Shown here one piece after another: positions 6,702 to 14,828 of a stretch of 21,596 bases of DNA. Every line of letters starts with the position of its first letter. The first letter of the stretch is position 1. Source of the stretch: Spirochaetota bacterium (GTDB taxonomy: Bacteria; Spirochaetota; Spirochaetia; Treponematales; UBA12059); NCBI GenBank assembly GCA_022709445.1, contig JAKLIU010000005.1:1-21596 (forward strand), given 5' to 3'. Made by a program: the position numbers and the translations under genes. The notes under the pieces are model-generated. The model saw only the letters and a program-made list of their open reading frames with translations. It ran no database searches and was not told the origin of the DNA.

Positions 6702-7859
6702 TCACTTGGCCGGCAGCCTCATGATGGAGCCGTTGCCCTCGTCGTCCACGGACAGCCAGGAGAAGGTCGCGCCGTCGAAACGCAGCCGTGAGCCGGGGTA
6801 CTCGCCGGTCGGCAGGACGATCAAGGGCACGGGCCAGTCGCCGCCCTTCTTTTTCTCCACGCTGACCGCCCAGGCGCCGGAGAAGGGGATGTAGCGCTCG
6901 AAGACGTTCCAGTACGGGCCCCACTCCCTGGCGCCGTCGGTGAAGAAGGCCTTGCCGGCGAGGGAGGCGAACAGGAGGTAACCCGTGTCGCGGGCGTAGA
7001 TGTCCACCCAGTCGTAGAGGGATTCCTTCCCGTCCCTGACCAGCACGGCGCCGCCCTTGCGGGAAGCCCTGACCATCCAGGACTTGCGGTCGGCCGAGAC
7101 CCACGCTCCCCAGGAATCCACGTCGTCGTACGGGCCGTATTTCTTGTCCGCGATCATGAGTTCGACGCCGGTCTTGCCGTACAGGGAATAGCCGAGCAGG
7201 GTTCCCTCGCGGTCGCGCACGAAGTCCACGCGGGAGTACGGACCCAGCTCCTTGCCCTTGTGGATGAGCCAGTGCTGGTCCTTGGTGCGCACGATGAACA
7301 CCGTCTCCCCGGTGGCCGGATCCACCGCGGATTCGCGGAACTCGTCGTAGGGACCCCAGGTCTTGTCGCCCAGGAGCAGGTAGCGCGGTCCCTTTTCCTT
7401 CTTCTCGACGAAGGCGTACCAGGAGCCGTTCTCCGCCCGGCACTCGAGCTTGGCGAAGGGGCCGGACAGCTTGCCGTCGGCAAGGATGTAGTCGCGCAGC
7501 GGTCCTTTCTCCGGCGGCGCGACCAGGAGAATGGCGTAGTGAGCGCCGTCGTCGCTGATGAAGAACGGGTCGTTGTGCTCGATGGCCATGGTGAGCGGCA
7601 CTTCCCGCCCGTTGACCAGGAAGAGCCCGGTATCGGCCATGGTCCAGGCCGGCAGGATCCACGCGGAGTAGGAAGGCGAGAACGCGGGCGGGCCGAGGGT
7701 GTGGTGGTAGGGACCGTAGTCCTTGCCTCCGATGCTGAAGACCACGCCGGACATGGTTTCCTTGATGCGGTAGAGGGGCGTCGCCGCCGGTTCCTGGGCG
7801 TGCAGCGCGGAAAGCGCGAGCACGCAGGGCGCGACCAGGGCGAGGAATCTGGTTTTCAT
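6702..7859 (-). CDS. Exported protein of about nine 37-residue G-P-Y repeats, unknown function
   Basis: The 385-residue product has a Sec signal peptide (MKTRFLALVAPCVLALSALHA, likely cleaved before QEP). The rest is built from a repeat of about 36-37 residues ending in a turn such as GDKTWGPYDEF, KGKELGPYSRVDF, ADKKYGPYDDVDSW or DGAREWGPYWNVF. These turns fall near residues 49, 86, 133, 169, 206, 242, 279, 314 and 351; the units at 86, 279 and 351 have lost part of the GPY core. The spacing suggests a beta-propeller or beta-solenoid in the periplasm or on the surface. It is loosely like the WG repeat, but I would not equate them. The ATG at 7859-7857 is preceded by GGGAGG at four bases. Longer upstream forms of the frame overlap the decarboxylase gene and are shadows. 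No function is assigned. Confidence 0.82.
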   Translation of the reverse strand: MKTRFLALVAPCVLALSALHAQEPAATPLYRIKETMSGVVFSIGGKDYGPYHHTLGPPAFSPSYSAWILPAWTMADTGLFLVNGREVPLTMAIEHNDPFFISDDGAHYAILLVAPPEKGPLRDYILADGKLSGPFAKLECRAENGSWYAFVEKKEKGPRYLLLGDKTWGPYDEFRESAVDPATGETVFIVRTKDQHWLIHKGKELGPYSRVDFVRDREGTLLGYSLYGKTGVELMIADKKYGPYDDVDSWGAWVSADRKSWMVRASRKGGAVLVRDGKESLYDWVDIYARDTGYLLFASLAGKAFFTDGAREWGPYWNVFERYIPFSGAWAVSVEKKKGGDWPVPLIVLPTGEYPGSRLRFDGATFSWLSVDDEGNGSIMRLPAK

Positions 7860-7871
7860 GGAACCTCCCGC

Positions 7872-7917
7872 GGGTCCGCCTCGGGATAGGGCGGAGAAGG
7901 CCGCCCCCGGGGGACCC
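7872..7917 (-). promoter_or_regulatory. Structured 5' leader of the GPY-repeat gene
   Basis: In minus-strand RNA an outer pairing GGGTCC (7917-7912) with GGACCC (7877-7872) encloses a perfect inner stem GGGCGG (7906-7901) with CCGCCC (7894-7889). The Shine-Dalgarno follows within a few bases. The fold could affect translation, but GC-rich DNA makes such stems easily by chance. Confidence 0.3.
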
Positions 7918-7926
7918 GATGCCTCG

Positions 7927-7955
7927 AGTATCGTGCCGCGGCGTCCGGTCCGCAA
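7927..7955 (-). promoter_or_regulatory. Probable promoter of the GPY-repeat gene
   Basis: Minus strand TTGCGG (7955-7950), 17-base spacer, GATACT (7932-7927). The hexamers are weaker than at neighbouring promoters, but the spacing is the same. The leader would be about 60 bases. Confidence 0.45.
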
Positions 7956-7987
7956 GGCCGGAGCCTCCCGGGCGGGTCGCGACGTGA

Positions 7988-10270
7988 TCAGTCTTTCTTC
8001 ACCAGCATGATCTCCCAGCGGCAGCGGCCGTCGGCGTCGGGAGGCGAGCGGTCTATGCCGTGCATGTCGCCCTCGTAGCCGGGGAAGGCCTCCTCGAAAC
8101 GGTGCCTGGCGCGCAGGTACTCGAGTATGGGCAGGGAGCGTTCGTTGAGGAGCTCGCCGCCCATCAGGATGGGGATTCCGGGCGGGTAGGGCACCACCAT
8201 CACGGCGGCCGTGCGCGGGTCGTTCACCGGGTCGATGCAGTCCAGGTCGACGAACTCCACGCGCTTTTTCACGATGGCCCGGTAGGCCTCGGCGGGGATG
8301 AGCGCGCGGTCCGGGATGATGCGCGAGGAGCGCACCATGCTCTCCAGGAGCCCGCTGGCGCGCAGGTGTTCGTGCATGGCCTGGCAGTGGTCCCGCAGGC
8401 CCGTGCCCCGGTAGGCGGCGGGGTGGGCGCGCGCCAGGGCCGGGAACACCCGGTCCAGCGGGGCGTTGGACTCGTACAGCTCGCGGAAGCGGAAGAGCTC
8501 CGCGACCAGGGTGCCCTGCTTGCCCTTGGTGGTGCCCAGGGAGTTGAGGAGGAGCCACGAGTAGTAGTCGGTCTTCTCGCAGACGATGCCCTTGTCCCCC
8601 AGGTAGCGCGTCACCACGGCGGCCGGCACGCCCGTGTCCGACCACGCGCCGTGCACGTCCACGCCGGGGCAGAGGAAGGTCAGCTTGATGGGATCCAGCA
8701 TGGTGTACGGTCCGGTCAGCCCGGAGGCGGGAAAGCCGTGCCAGCCGGCTTCCGGCCGCAGCACCCAGCGGGACTGGTCCCCGATGAGTTCCCGGGTGGG
8801 CGTGTCCGCTATCTCGTCGGGCTGCCACATGCCGAAGAACCAGTCCCCCTCGGCGGTCTCCTGCTCCCTGATCTTGGCGATCTTGCGCCTCAGCTCGATG
8901 GCCTCCTCCATGATGTCCGCGTGGGCGGTGGTGCCGTTGTCGTGCATCATCTTGGTGGCCACGTCCAGCGATGCGACCATGGAGTACTGGGGCGAGGTGG
9001 AGCCGTGCATCATGTACGACTCGTTGAAGGTGTCGTGGAAATCGTCCCGCAGCGCTTCCGACGCGTGGATGTCCGCGGGGAACCTGACGTGGATCATGGA
9101 CGCCTGCGAGAAGGCGGTCAGCAGCTTGTGGGTGGACTGCGTGCAGAAGATCAGCCGGTCCCGGGACTCCAGGGACATGCCGAAGTGGTTCGCGTACACG
9201 GGATGGAATTTGGCATACGCGTACCAGGCCTCGTCGAAGTGCAGGACCGCGGCGCCCGACAGGGCCTCGGCCGCGTGGCGCGCGTCGTAGCATATGCCGT
9301 CGTAGGTGGAGTTGGTCAGCGCGGACATGGCCCAGGATCCCGCCGGGTCGACCGTGCCGAAGTCCACCGGGCCGATGATGCCCAGGGCGTTGCGCACGGG
9401 AACCATGTACTCGGGGACGGCCGAGGTGATGATCATCGCGTGGCTCAGGGACTTGTGGCAGTTGCGGTCCAGGAGGCAGCGGTCCCCGGGGGACACCTGG
9501 CTGCGCCAGACCACCTGGTTGCCGGTGGAGGTGCCGTTGAGCACGTAGTAGGTGCTGTCCGCGCCGAAGACCTCGGCGGAGAATCGCTCCGCCTCTCCGG
9601 TGACGCCGGAGTGGTCCAGGAGGGAGCCCAGCTCGGGCACCGAGATGGACAGGTCCGCGCGCAGGACGTTCTCCCCGAAGAACTTGTGGAAGGCCGTGCC
9701 CGACGGGCTCTTGAGGAAGCCCTGGCCGCCCATGTGCCCCGGGGTGTGCCAGGCGAAGTTGTATTCCGCGACGTAGTCGACCAGGTTCCGGAAGAAGGCG
9801 GGCAGCACGGTGCGCGAGTAGTCCTCCACGGCCCGCTCGATGCGCCCCGCGTTGAACTGCGGCGTGTCGGTCAGCTTCCAGATGACGCCGTTGACGCGCT
9901 CCAGCACGCCGTTGGGGATGCTCTCTATGGACGACCTGTCGGACAGGACCAGGATGGGCACGCCGGCGTTGCGCCTGCGCACGTACTCTACCAGGCGGGC
10001 GGCGGCGTTGGGGCCGGCCAGGTCCTCGTTCTTGCCGTGCACCCGTCCCAGCTCCTGGTTCTCCCAGTCGATCACCACGGTGCCCAGGTCCTCGTGCGAG
10101 TAGATGATGTCGTGGGCGTCGCCGTAGGCCGAGCAGAACATGGCCGTGCAGCCGTGGTCAGCGATGAGCGTGTCCACGATCTCCTTGAGCCAGGCGCCTT
10201 CGTCCGTCTGCCGGTTGAGCTGGTCCGAGACGAACAGGACCGGCCACGAGTGCTTCCCGATGATCTTCAT
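7988..10270 (-). CDS. Orn/Lys/Arg decarboxylase, AdiA-like, PLP-dependent
   Basis: This 760-residue enzyme belongs to the large fold-type I PLP basic amino-acid decarboxylases. Residues 1 to about 130 form the receiver-like wing domain. The core shows the phosphate-binding NGTSTGN near 245-251, H272 in DRNCHKSLSHA that stacks on the cofactor, D346 in HFDEAWYAYAKFHP for the pyridine nitrogen, and the Schiff-base lysine K382 in CTQSTHKLLTAFSQASMIHV. Length and lysine position fit the biodegradative arginine decarboxylase AdiA (about 755 residues) better than the shorter LdcI or SpeF; agmatine or cadaverine would be the product. No amino-acid/polyamine antiporter is adjacent, so an acid-resistance cycle is not shown. 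The ATG overlaps the TGA of the upstream glucosidase (ATGA, 10270-10267), so translation is coupled. Specificity is an inference. Confidence 0.9.
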   Translation of the reverse strand: MKIIGKHSWPVLFVSDQLNRQTDEGAWLKEIVDTLIADHGCTAMFCSAYGDAHDIIYSHEDLGTVVIDWENQELGRVHGKNEDLAGPNAAARLVEYVRRRNAGVPILVLSDRSSIESIPNGVLERVNGVIWKLTDTPQFNAGRIERAVEDYSRTVLPAFFRNLVDYVAEYNFAWHTPGHMGGQGFLKSPSGTAFHKFFGENVLRADLSISVPELGSLLDHSGVTGEAERFSAEVFGADSTYYVLNGTSTGNQVVWRSQVSPGDRCLLDRNCHKSLSHAMIITSAVPEYMVPVRNALGIIGPVDFGTVDPAGSWAMSALTNSTYDGICYDARHAAEALSGAAVLHFDEAWYAYAKFHPVYANHFGMSLESRDRLIFCTQSTHKLLTAFSQASMIHVRFPADIHASEALRDDFHDTFNESYMMHGSTSPQYSMVASLDVATKMMHDNGTTAHADIMEEAIELRRKIAKIREQETAEGDWFFGMWQPDEIADTPTRELIGDQSRWVLRPEAGWHGFPASGLTGPYTMLDPIKLTFLCPGVDVHGAWSDTGVPAAVVTRYLGDKGIVCEKTDYYSWLLLNSLGTTKGKQGTLVAELFRFRELYESNAPLDRVFPALARAHPAAYRGTGLRDHCQAMHEHLRASGLLESMVRSSRIIPDRALIPAEAYRAIVKKRVEFVDLDCIDPVNDPRTAAVMVVPYPPGIPILMGGELLNERSLPILEYLRARHRFEEAFPGYEGDMHGIDRSPPDADGRCRWEIMLVKKD

Positions 10271-12702
10271 TGTTTCTCCCCTCGGCTGAATCCCGCCAGG
10301 CAGGCGATGGCCCGCAGGGGCCGCTTGTTGGCGAAGGCCGCCAGGGCATGGACCAGTCCCGTGCCGAACGCGCCGCCCGACATCAGGGTGAACTTGGCTA
10401 TGGGCATCTCGTTGGCCATCTCCACCATCATGCGGCGGTTGGGCGAGTCCCTGTCGGCTCCGAAGCCCTTGGTCAACCGGGCGACCACCGCGTTCCGGAC
10501 GATGCGGGCGAACAGGGAATCCTCCGCCAGCTCGGCCAGGATGGAGTCGGGCCCGTACGGCCGCCTGGGAGCCGGCGGCGGGATGGGCCGCCCGAGCAGC
10601 CGCTCGAACTGTGCGTCCTTCATGGCGGCCGGCGGCCTGGACAGGTCGTGACGCGGTGCGGAGCCGTCCGCCGGCTCCCCGTCGATCCGGAAACGCGCGG
10701 ACAGGGGCAGCCCGTCGGAGGAGCCGCCGGCGCGCAGGACCGCGTGGCAGGACTCCAGGGAGAAACGGCCGGCGGCATCGTTCCAGTGGCGCAGGGCGGT
10801 CGGGGACACGGGGATCTCCACGGTCGCCGAGCGGCCCGGTTCCAGCTCAACCTTGAGGAAGCCGGCCAGGGCCAGCGCGGGGCGCTCGACGCGCGAATCC
10901 TCGAAGGAGACGTAGAGCTGCACCGCCTCCTTGCCCGTGCGGGTTCCCGTGTTGGTCAGGCTGACCCTGGCCGTCAGGGCGGACGCCTGCGCTCCGGGCG
11001 GGTTCCCGGCGCTTATCGCGTCCGATGACAGCTCCAGCGCGTCGTAACGGAAGCCGGTGTAGGAGAGGCCGTGGCCGAAGGGGAAGCGCACGGGCTTGCC
11101 GGCGCTGGCGTACCAGCGGTAGCCGACGAAGATGCCTTCCTTGTAGAGGACCGTGCGGCCGCCGGGGAAGTTCCCCCGGGAGGGATTGTCCTCCAGCGAG
11201 AGGGGCCAGGACTCCGCCAGCTTGCCCGAGGGGTTGGCCGCCCCGAAGACCAGGTCGCACTGCGCCTGGCCGAGGGCCTGGCCGCCCAGGTAGCCGGCCA
11301 GCAGCGCCTTTGCGGAATCCAGCCAGGGCGTCTCGACCGGCGAGCCGCCGACCAGCAGCACCGCCAGGTCCGGGCACTCGGCGGCCAGGGCCGGGATGAG
11401 CGCGGACTGGTTGGGAGGCAGGAGCATGTGCTCGCGGTCGAAGCCCTCGGACTCGTAGTCGTCCGTCAGGCCGGCCACCAGGAGCAGCTTCCCGCCGCGG
11501 AGCGCGGTGTCGCGGGCCAGGGTCACGGCCTCTTCCACCAGGGCCTTGTCCGGGGCGTCCGTATCGATGCGGTAGCCGGGAGCGAAATCGAAGCTCACGC
11601 CTGCTCCGGGGAGCGCGTCCAGGAAGCTCACCAGCTCCGTGGGGGCGATGAAGGAACTGCCGGCGCCCTGGTAGCGCGGACTGCGGGCCAGCTCGCCGAT
11701 CACCGTGACCCGGGCGGCCGGATCCAGGGGAAGGAGCCCTCCGTCGTTCTTGAGGAGGACCATGGATTCCCGGGCGATGCGCCGGGACAGCTCGTGGTGG
11801 CCTCCGGGCGTGAATACGGGCGCGGCCGGCCGCTCTCCCGTGGCCTTCATCACGAAGTCCAGCACGCGGTCCGCGGCCAGGTCCAGGTCCCGCTCGTCCA
11901 GCCTGCCCTCCCGGACCGCGGCGACGATGGCGCGCGCGCTGGAGCGGCCGGTGGACGGCATCTCCAGGTCGACTCCGGCCTGGATTCCCGCGACCCGGTC
12001 GTGGGTGGCTCCCCAGTCGGTCACCACCAGGCCTTCGAAGCCCCACTCGTCGCGGAGCGTCTCCGTGTGCAGGAAGCGGCTCTCCGAACTGCAGGTGCCG
12101 TTCAGCCTGTTGTAGGAGCACATGACGGTGGACGGCCTGCCCTCCCGCACGGCGCCTTCGAAGGAAGAGAGGTAGAGCTCGTGCAGGGCGCGCGGATCCA
12201 CCACCGCGTCCACGAACATGCGGCGCTTCTCCTGGTTGTTGGCCGCGAAGTGCTTGAGCGAGGTCCCTACGCCCGCGGATTCCGCGCCGAGTATCCAGGC
12301 CGCGGCCATCTCCGAGGACAGGAGGGGATCCTCGGAGAAGTACTCGAAGTTGCGGCCGCAGAGCGGGGAGCGCTTGAGGTTGGCTCCCGGGCCCAGGATC
12401 AGCGACACGCCGTGGGCGCGGCACTCGGCCGCTATGGCTTCGCCCATTTCCCGGAGCAGGCCCGGGTCGAAGGAGCAGGCCGAGAGCGAGGCGGTGGGGA
12501 AGGCCGTGGTCCTGACCAGGTCGCTGAAATCGCCTTGCACGCCCGGGTCCCGCAGCTTGCGCAGGCCGTGCGGGCCGTCGGTCATCTCGATGGAGGGGAT
12601 TCCCAGCCGGGGGATGGCCTTGGTGCGCCAGAAGCCGTCGCCGGAAACGTAGTCAGCCTTCTCATCCAGGGTCATCCTGGAAACGATATCCTGGTGCCTC
12701 AT
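10267..12702 (-). CDS. Beta-glucosidase, glycoside hydrolase family 3
   Basis: The 811-residue protein has no signal peptide, so it should act in the cytoplasm on imported beta-glucosides. The N-terminal GH3 barrel has TDGPHGLR, the sugar-binding KHFAANNQEKRR (K150-H151) and MCSYNRLNG, and the catalytic nucleophile D229 in VVTDWGATHDR. The second domain has VLLKNDGGLLPL and the ESEGFDR loop, where E418 is the likely acid/base. A fibronectin-like domain lies at about 550-672. A tail of about 110 residues (from KDAQFERLLGRPIP) contains a hydrophobic stretch and is not part of the standard fold, though similar tails occur in clostridial relatives. The ATG at 12702 has GGAGG eight bases upstream. 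The frame is open further to 12876, but that part is the intergenic promoter region. It is first in an operon with the decarboxylase. Confidence 0.93.
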   Translation of the reverse strand: MRHQDIVSRMTLDEKADYVSGDGFWRTKAIPRLGIPSIEMTDGPHGLRKLRDPGVQGDFSDLVRTTAFPTASLSACSFDPGLLREMGEAIAAECRAHGVSLILGPGANLKRSPLCGRNFEYFSEDPLLSSEMAAAWILGAESAGVGTSLKHFAANNQEKRRMFVDAVVDPRALHELYLSSFEGAVREGRPSTVMCSYNRLNGTCSSESRFLHTETLRDEWGFEGLVVTDWGATHDRVAGIQAGVDLEMPSTGRSSARAIVAAVREGRLDERDLDLAADRVLDFVMKATGERPAAPVFTPGGHHELSRRIARESMVLLKNDGGLLPLDPAARVTVIGELARSPRYQGAGSSFIAPTELVSFLDALPGAGVSFDFAPGYRIDTDAPDKALVEEAVTLARDTALRGGKLLLVAGLTDDYESEGFDREHMLLPPNQSALIPALAAECPDLAVLLVGGSPVETPWLDSAKALLAGYLGGQALGQAQCDLVFGAANPSGKLAESWPLSLEDNPSRGNFPGGRTVLYKEGIFVGYRWYASAGKPVRFPFGHGLSYTGFRYDALELSSDAISAGNPPGAQASALTARVSLTNTGTRTGKEAVQLYVSFEDSRVERPALALAGFLKVELEPGRSATVEIPVSPTALRHWNDAAGRFSLESCHAVLRAGGSSDGLPLSARFRIDGEPADGSAPRHDLSRPPAAMKDAQFERLLGRPIPPPAPRRPYGPDSILAELAEDSLFARIVRNAVVARLTKGFGADRDSPNRRMMVEMANEMPIAKFTLMSGGAFGTGLVHALAAFANKRPLRAIACLAGFSRGEKQ

Positions 12703-12730
12703 CCTGCCTGCCTCCGCGCGCGCCGATCGC

Positions 12731-12748
12731 ACCCGGGAAGTCCCGGGT
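12731..12748. promoter_or_regulatory. 18-base palindrome upstream of the glucosidase (candidate operator)
   Basis: ACCCGGGA (12731-12738) and TCCCGGGT (12741-12748) are perfect 8-bp arms around AG. It lies 28 bases before the glucosidase ATG and ten bases downstream of a minus-strand TACAGT (12763-12758), a possible -10 without a recognisable -35. A repressor bound here would block the glucosidase start. LacI- or other sugar-responsive control is an inference. Confidence 0.4.
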
Positions 12749-12807
12749 CCCACGCCCACTGTACCACGGAAACGCGCTCTTGCGGGCCCGTCGGCGCGGC
12801 GGAAGCG

Positions 12808-12836
12808 TTGATTGAAGCGCGCCATCCGCGTATCAT
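12808..12836 (+). promoter_or_regulatory. Sigma-70-type promoter of the antiporter-GNAT operon
   Basis: TTGATT (12808-12813), 17-base spacer, TATCAT (12831-12836). The -10 and its flank (CGTATCATGG) nearly repeat those of the promoter at 5363-5391. Transcription would start about 12843, at the left arm of a small hairpin GCGGGC / GCCCGC (12843-12848 and 12861-12866). Confidence 0.7.
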
Positions 12837-12893
12837 GGCCGCGCGGGCCGGACGGTTCTTGCCCGCATGGCCACAACCGGGAGGCGCACTTTG

Positions 12894-14348
12894 ATGCTCT
12901 TTTTCGCCTGCCTCATCGTCGCCGCCGTGTTCTCCGCCAGGATCAGTTCGCGGCTGGGCGTGCCGGTCCTCCTGTCCTTCATCGGCCTCGGGATACTGGT
13001 GGGCAGCGACGTCCTGAACCTGTTCTACTTCGACGACGCAGTCCTGACCAAGAGGATCGCCGACATCATCCTCATATTCATCCTGTTCGTCGGCGGCTTC
13101 CAGACCAGGAAGTCCTCGCTGCGCCTGGTCGCCGGGCCGTCCATGCTGCTGGCGACCGTCGGGGTGGCGCTGACCGCCGGGCTGTTGGGCCTCCTGGTGC
13201 ACCTGGTGACCGGGCTGTCTCCCGTCCGCTCGTTCATGATCGCGTCCATCATCTCGTCGACCGACGCGGCCGCGGTGATGATGGTCACGCGCGCCAACCC
13301 GGTCCGGGAACGCGTGGCCGCCACCCTGGAGGTCGAGTCGGCCGCCAACGACCCGGCGGCGATCCTCCTGACCATCGCCTTCGTGGAACTGGCCGCGGGC
13401 AAGGGGGGCGACCCGGTCCGCATCGCCCTGGAGATGGCCTGGCAATTCGCAGGCGGCGTCGCCTTCGGCTTCCTGGCGTCGCATGCCAGCCGCTTCCTGT
13501 TCGACCGGCTGGACTCGGACAACCGCGGGTACTACTACGTGCTCGCCATAGGGATGATACTCCTGGCCTACGGGGCCGCCGACCTGGCGGGGGCCAACGG
13601 CATCATCGCGGTGTTCTTCATGGGTTACCTGCTGGGCAACGCGGAGTTCGCCGGAAAGCAGGGGGTGAGCAACTTCCTGGAGGGCGTCTCGGCCTTCGGC
13701 AACGTGGCGCTCTTCCTGATGCTGGGCCTGCTCGCCTCGCCGCGGGGATTCGTGCACGTCTGGAAGGAAGGACTGCTGCTGGCCGCGCTCCTGGTGTTCG
13801 GCGTGCGCCCGCTCGTCGCCTTCCTGGGCACCGCGGGGTTCCGCTACGGATGGCGCGAGCGGCTCTTCATCGCCTGGGGCGGCATCAAGGGGGCCGTGCC
13901 CATCGTGCTGGCCACCTACCCGGCCGCCTTCGGGCTGGATCCCGAGGGCACGGTCTTCAGCCTGATCTTCTTCGCGGTGCTAGTTTCCTGCCTTGTCCAG
14001 GGCACCACCCTCGCCCCGCTCGCCCGCCTGCTGGGGCTGGTGGTGCCTGCCAGGCCGCGTTCGCCGCATTCCGTGGAACTGCACAGCACGCGCAGGAGCG
14101 AGATAGGCCTCTTCGAGATCCACATCGAGCCGGGGGCGAGGGCTACGGGCAGGAGCATCAGGGACCTGGGCCTGCCCCACGACATCGTCATCAGCTCCAT
14201 CGTCAGGGACGGGCGGATCATCCTGCCCAAGGGAGGATCCGTCGTGGAAACGGACGACCTGCTGTACGCGCTGGGGCCGCCGTCCCTGGTCGAGGCGACC
14301 TCGGCCGTGCTGAACGCCAAGGACGGGCCGCCGGACCGGGAGGCATGA
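12894..14348 (+). CDS. K+(Na+)/H+ antiporter, CPA1 family, with TrkA-C domain (NhaP2/CvrA-like)
   Basis: The 484-residue inner-membrane protein has about twelve hydrophobic helices over residues 1-385. They carry the CPA hallmark motifs SSTDAAAVMM (D124) and ESAANDPAAI (N152-D153), the ion- and proton-binding site, and GWRERLFIAWGGIKGAVPIVLA in the C-terminal half. Residues about 404-475 (GLFEIHIEPGARATGRSIRDLGLP...GDxxYALGPP-like) form a cytoplasmic TrkA-C/RCK-C domain, as in NhaP2 (CvrA), which exports K+ or Na+ in exchange for H+ and often responds to nucleotides. An ATG at 12867 lacks a ribosome site. GGGAGG at 12879-12884 points to the ATG at 12894 (or TTG at 12891), and the protein then begins like its relatives. 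It is coupled to the GNAT gene by an ATGA overlap region. Ion preference is not readable. Confidence 0.92.
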   Translation: MLFFACLIVAAVFSARISSRLGVPVLLSFIGLGILVGSDVLNLFYFDDAVLTKRIADIILIFILFVGGFQTRKSSLRLVAGPSMLLATVGVALTAGLLGLLVHLVTGLSPVRSFMIASIISSTDAAAVMMVTRANPVRERVAATLEVESAANDPAAILLTIAFVELAAGKGGDPVRIALEMAWQFAGGVAFGFLASHASRFLFDRLDSDNRGYYYVLAIGMILLAYGAADLAGANGIIAVFFMGYLLGNAEFAGKQGVSNFLEGVSAFGNVALFLMLGLLASPRGFVHVWKEGLLLAALLVFGVRPLVAFLGTAGFRYGWRERLFIAWGGIKGAVPIVLATYPAAFGLDPEGTVFSLIFFAVLVSCLVQGTTLAPLARLLGLVVPARPRSPHSVELHSTRRSEIGLFEIHIEPGARATGRSIRDLGLPHDIVISSIVRDGRIILPKGGSVVETDDLLYALGPPSLVEATSAVLNAKDGPPDREA

Positions 14349-14353
14349 TGGGC

Positions 14354-14770
14354 ATGACCGAACAAACCGGCCTGGCCTGGACGGAGGGTCCGCCGGACCC
14401 CGAGGGCCTGTACGAGCTGTACGGCAGCCTGGGCTGGAACGAGTTCCTCGGGCTGGACGCGTCGGCACTGGCCGCGGCGATGGCCGGGAGCTGGCTCTGC
14501 GTGAACGTCCGGCTCGGGACGCGGCTGGTCGGGACGGGGCGGATCGTCTCCGACGGCGCGATCAACGCATGGCTCTGCGGGGTGGGGGTGGCGCCCGACC
14601 TGAGGGGCCGGGGCATAGGCTCCGGGATCGTGGAACGGCTGGCCTCCAGGGCGCGTGCGGCGGGGCTGCACCTGCAGCTCATGGCGGAGGATGACAAGGT
14701 CCCGTACTACGAGGCCAGGGGCTGGGTCCGCTTCGCCGTCGGCATGAAGGCGGAACGGCCCCGAGCTTGA
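14354..14770 (+). CDS. GNAT-family N-acetyltransferase
   Basis: This is a small cytoplasmic acyl-CoA transferase with one GNAT fold (138 residues). Motif A, GVGVAPDLRGRGIGSGIVERL, has the R-G-R-G-I-G pyrophosphate loop, followed by the helix-strand-helix B region ending in YYEARGWVRF, a common GNAT ending. Acceptor substrate is unknown; small-molecule amines or protein N-termini are usual. There are three in-frame ATGs at 14345, 14348 and 14354. GGGAGG at 14338-14343 is too close to the first two, so 14354 is preferred. The first ATG overlaps the antiporter stop (ATGA, 14345-14348), so the two genes are almost certainly one operon. A functional link with ion transport is not evident. Confidence 0.85.
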   Translation: MTEQTGLAWTEGPPDPEGLYELYGSLGWNEFLGLDASALAAAMAGSWLCVNVRLGTRLVGTGRIVSDGAINAWLCGVGVAPDLRGRGIGSGIVERLASRARAAGLHLQLMAEDDKVPYYEARGWVRFAVGMKAERPRA

Positions 14771-14795
14771 CCGCCGCTCCCGGCCGGGTTACCCT
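14767..14795 (+). promoter_or_regulatory. Possible promoter of the TPR-like gene
   Basis: TTGACC (14767-14772, overlapping the GNAT stop codon), 17-base spacer, TACCCT (14790-14795). The -10 matches only three positions. The spacer contains the palindrome CCCGGCCGGG. Confidence 0.4.
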
Positions 14796-14828
14796 TTCGC
14801 CAGATTCACTTTCCACGGAGGTCCTTCC

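Noticed and set aside
8060..10651. 863-codon plus-strand frame opposite the decarboxylase
   Set aside because: The true gene on the other strand has all PLP motifs; this frame is low-complexity and crosses the junction of two real genes.
11071..12894. 607-codon plus-strand frame opposite the glucosidase
   Set aside because: GH3 catalytic motifs lie on the minus strand, and this frame runs through the divergent promoter region.
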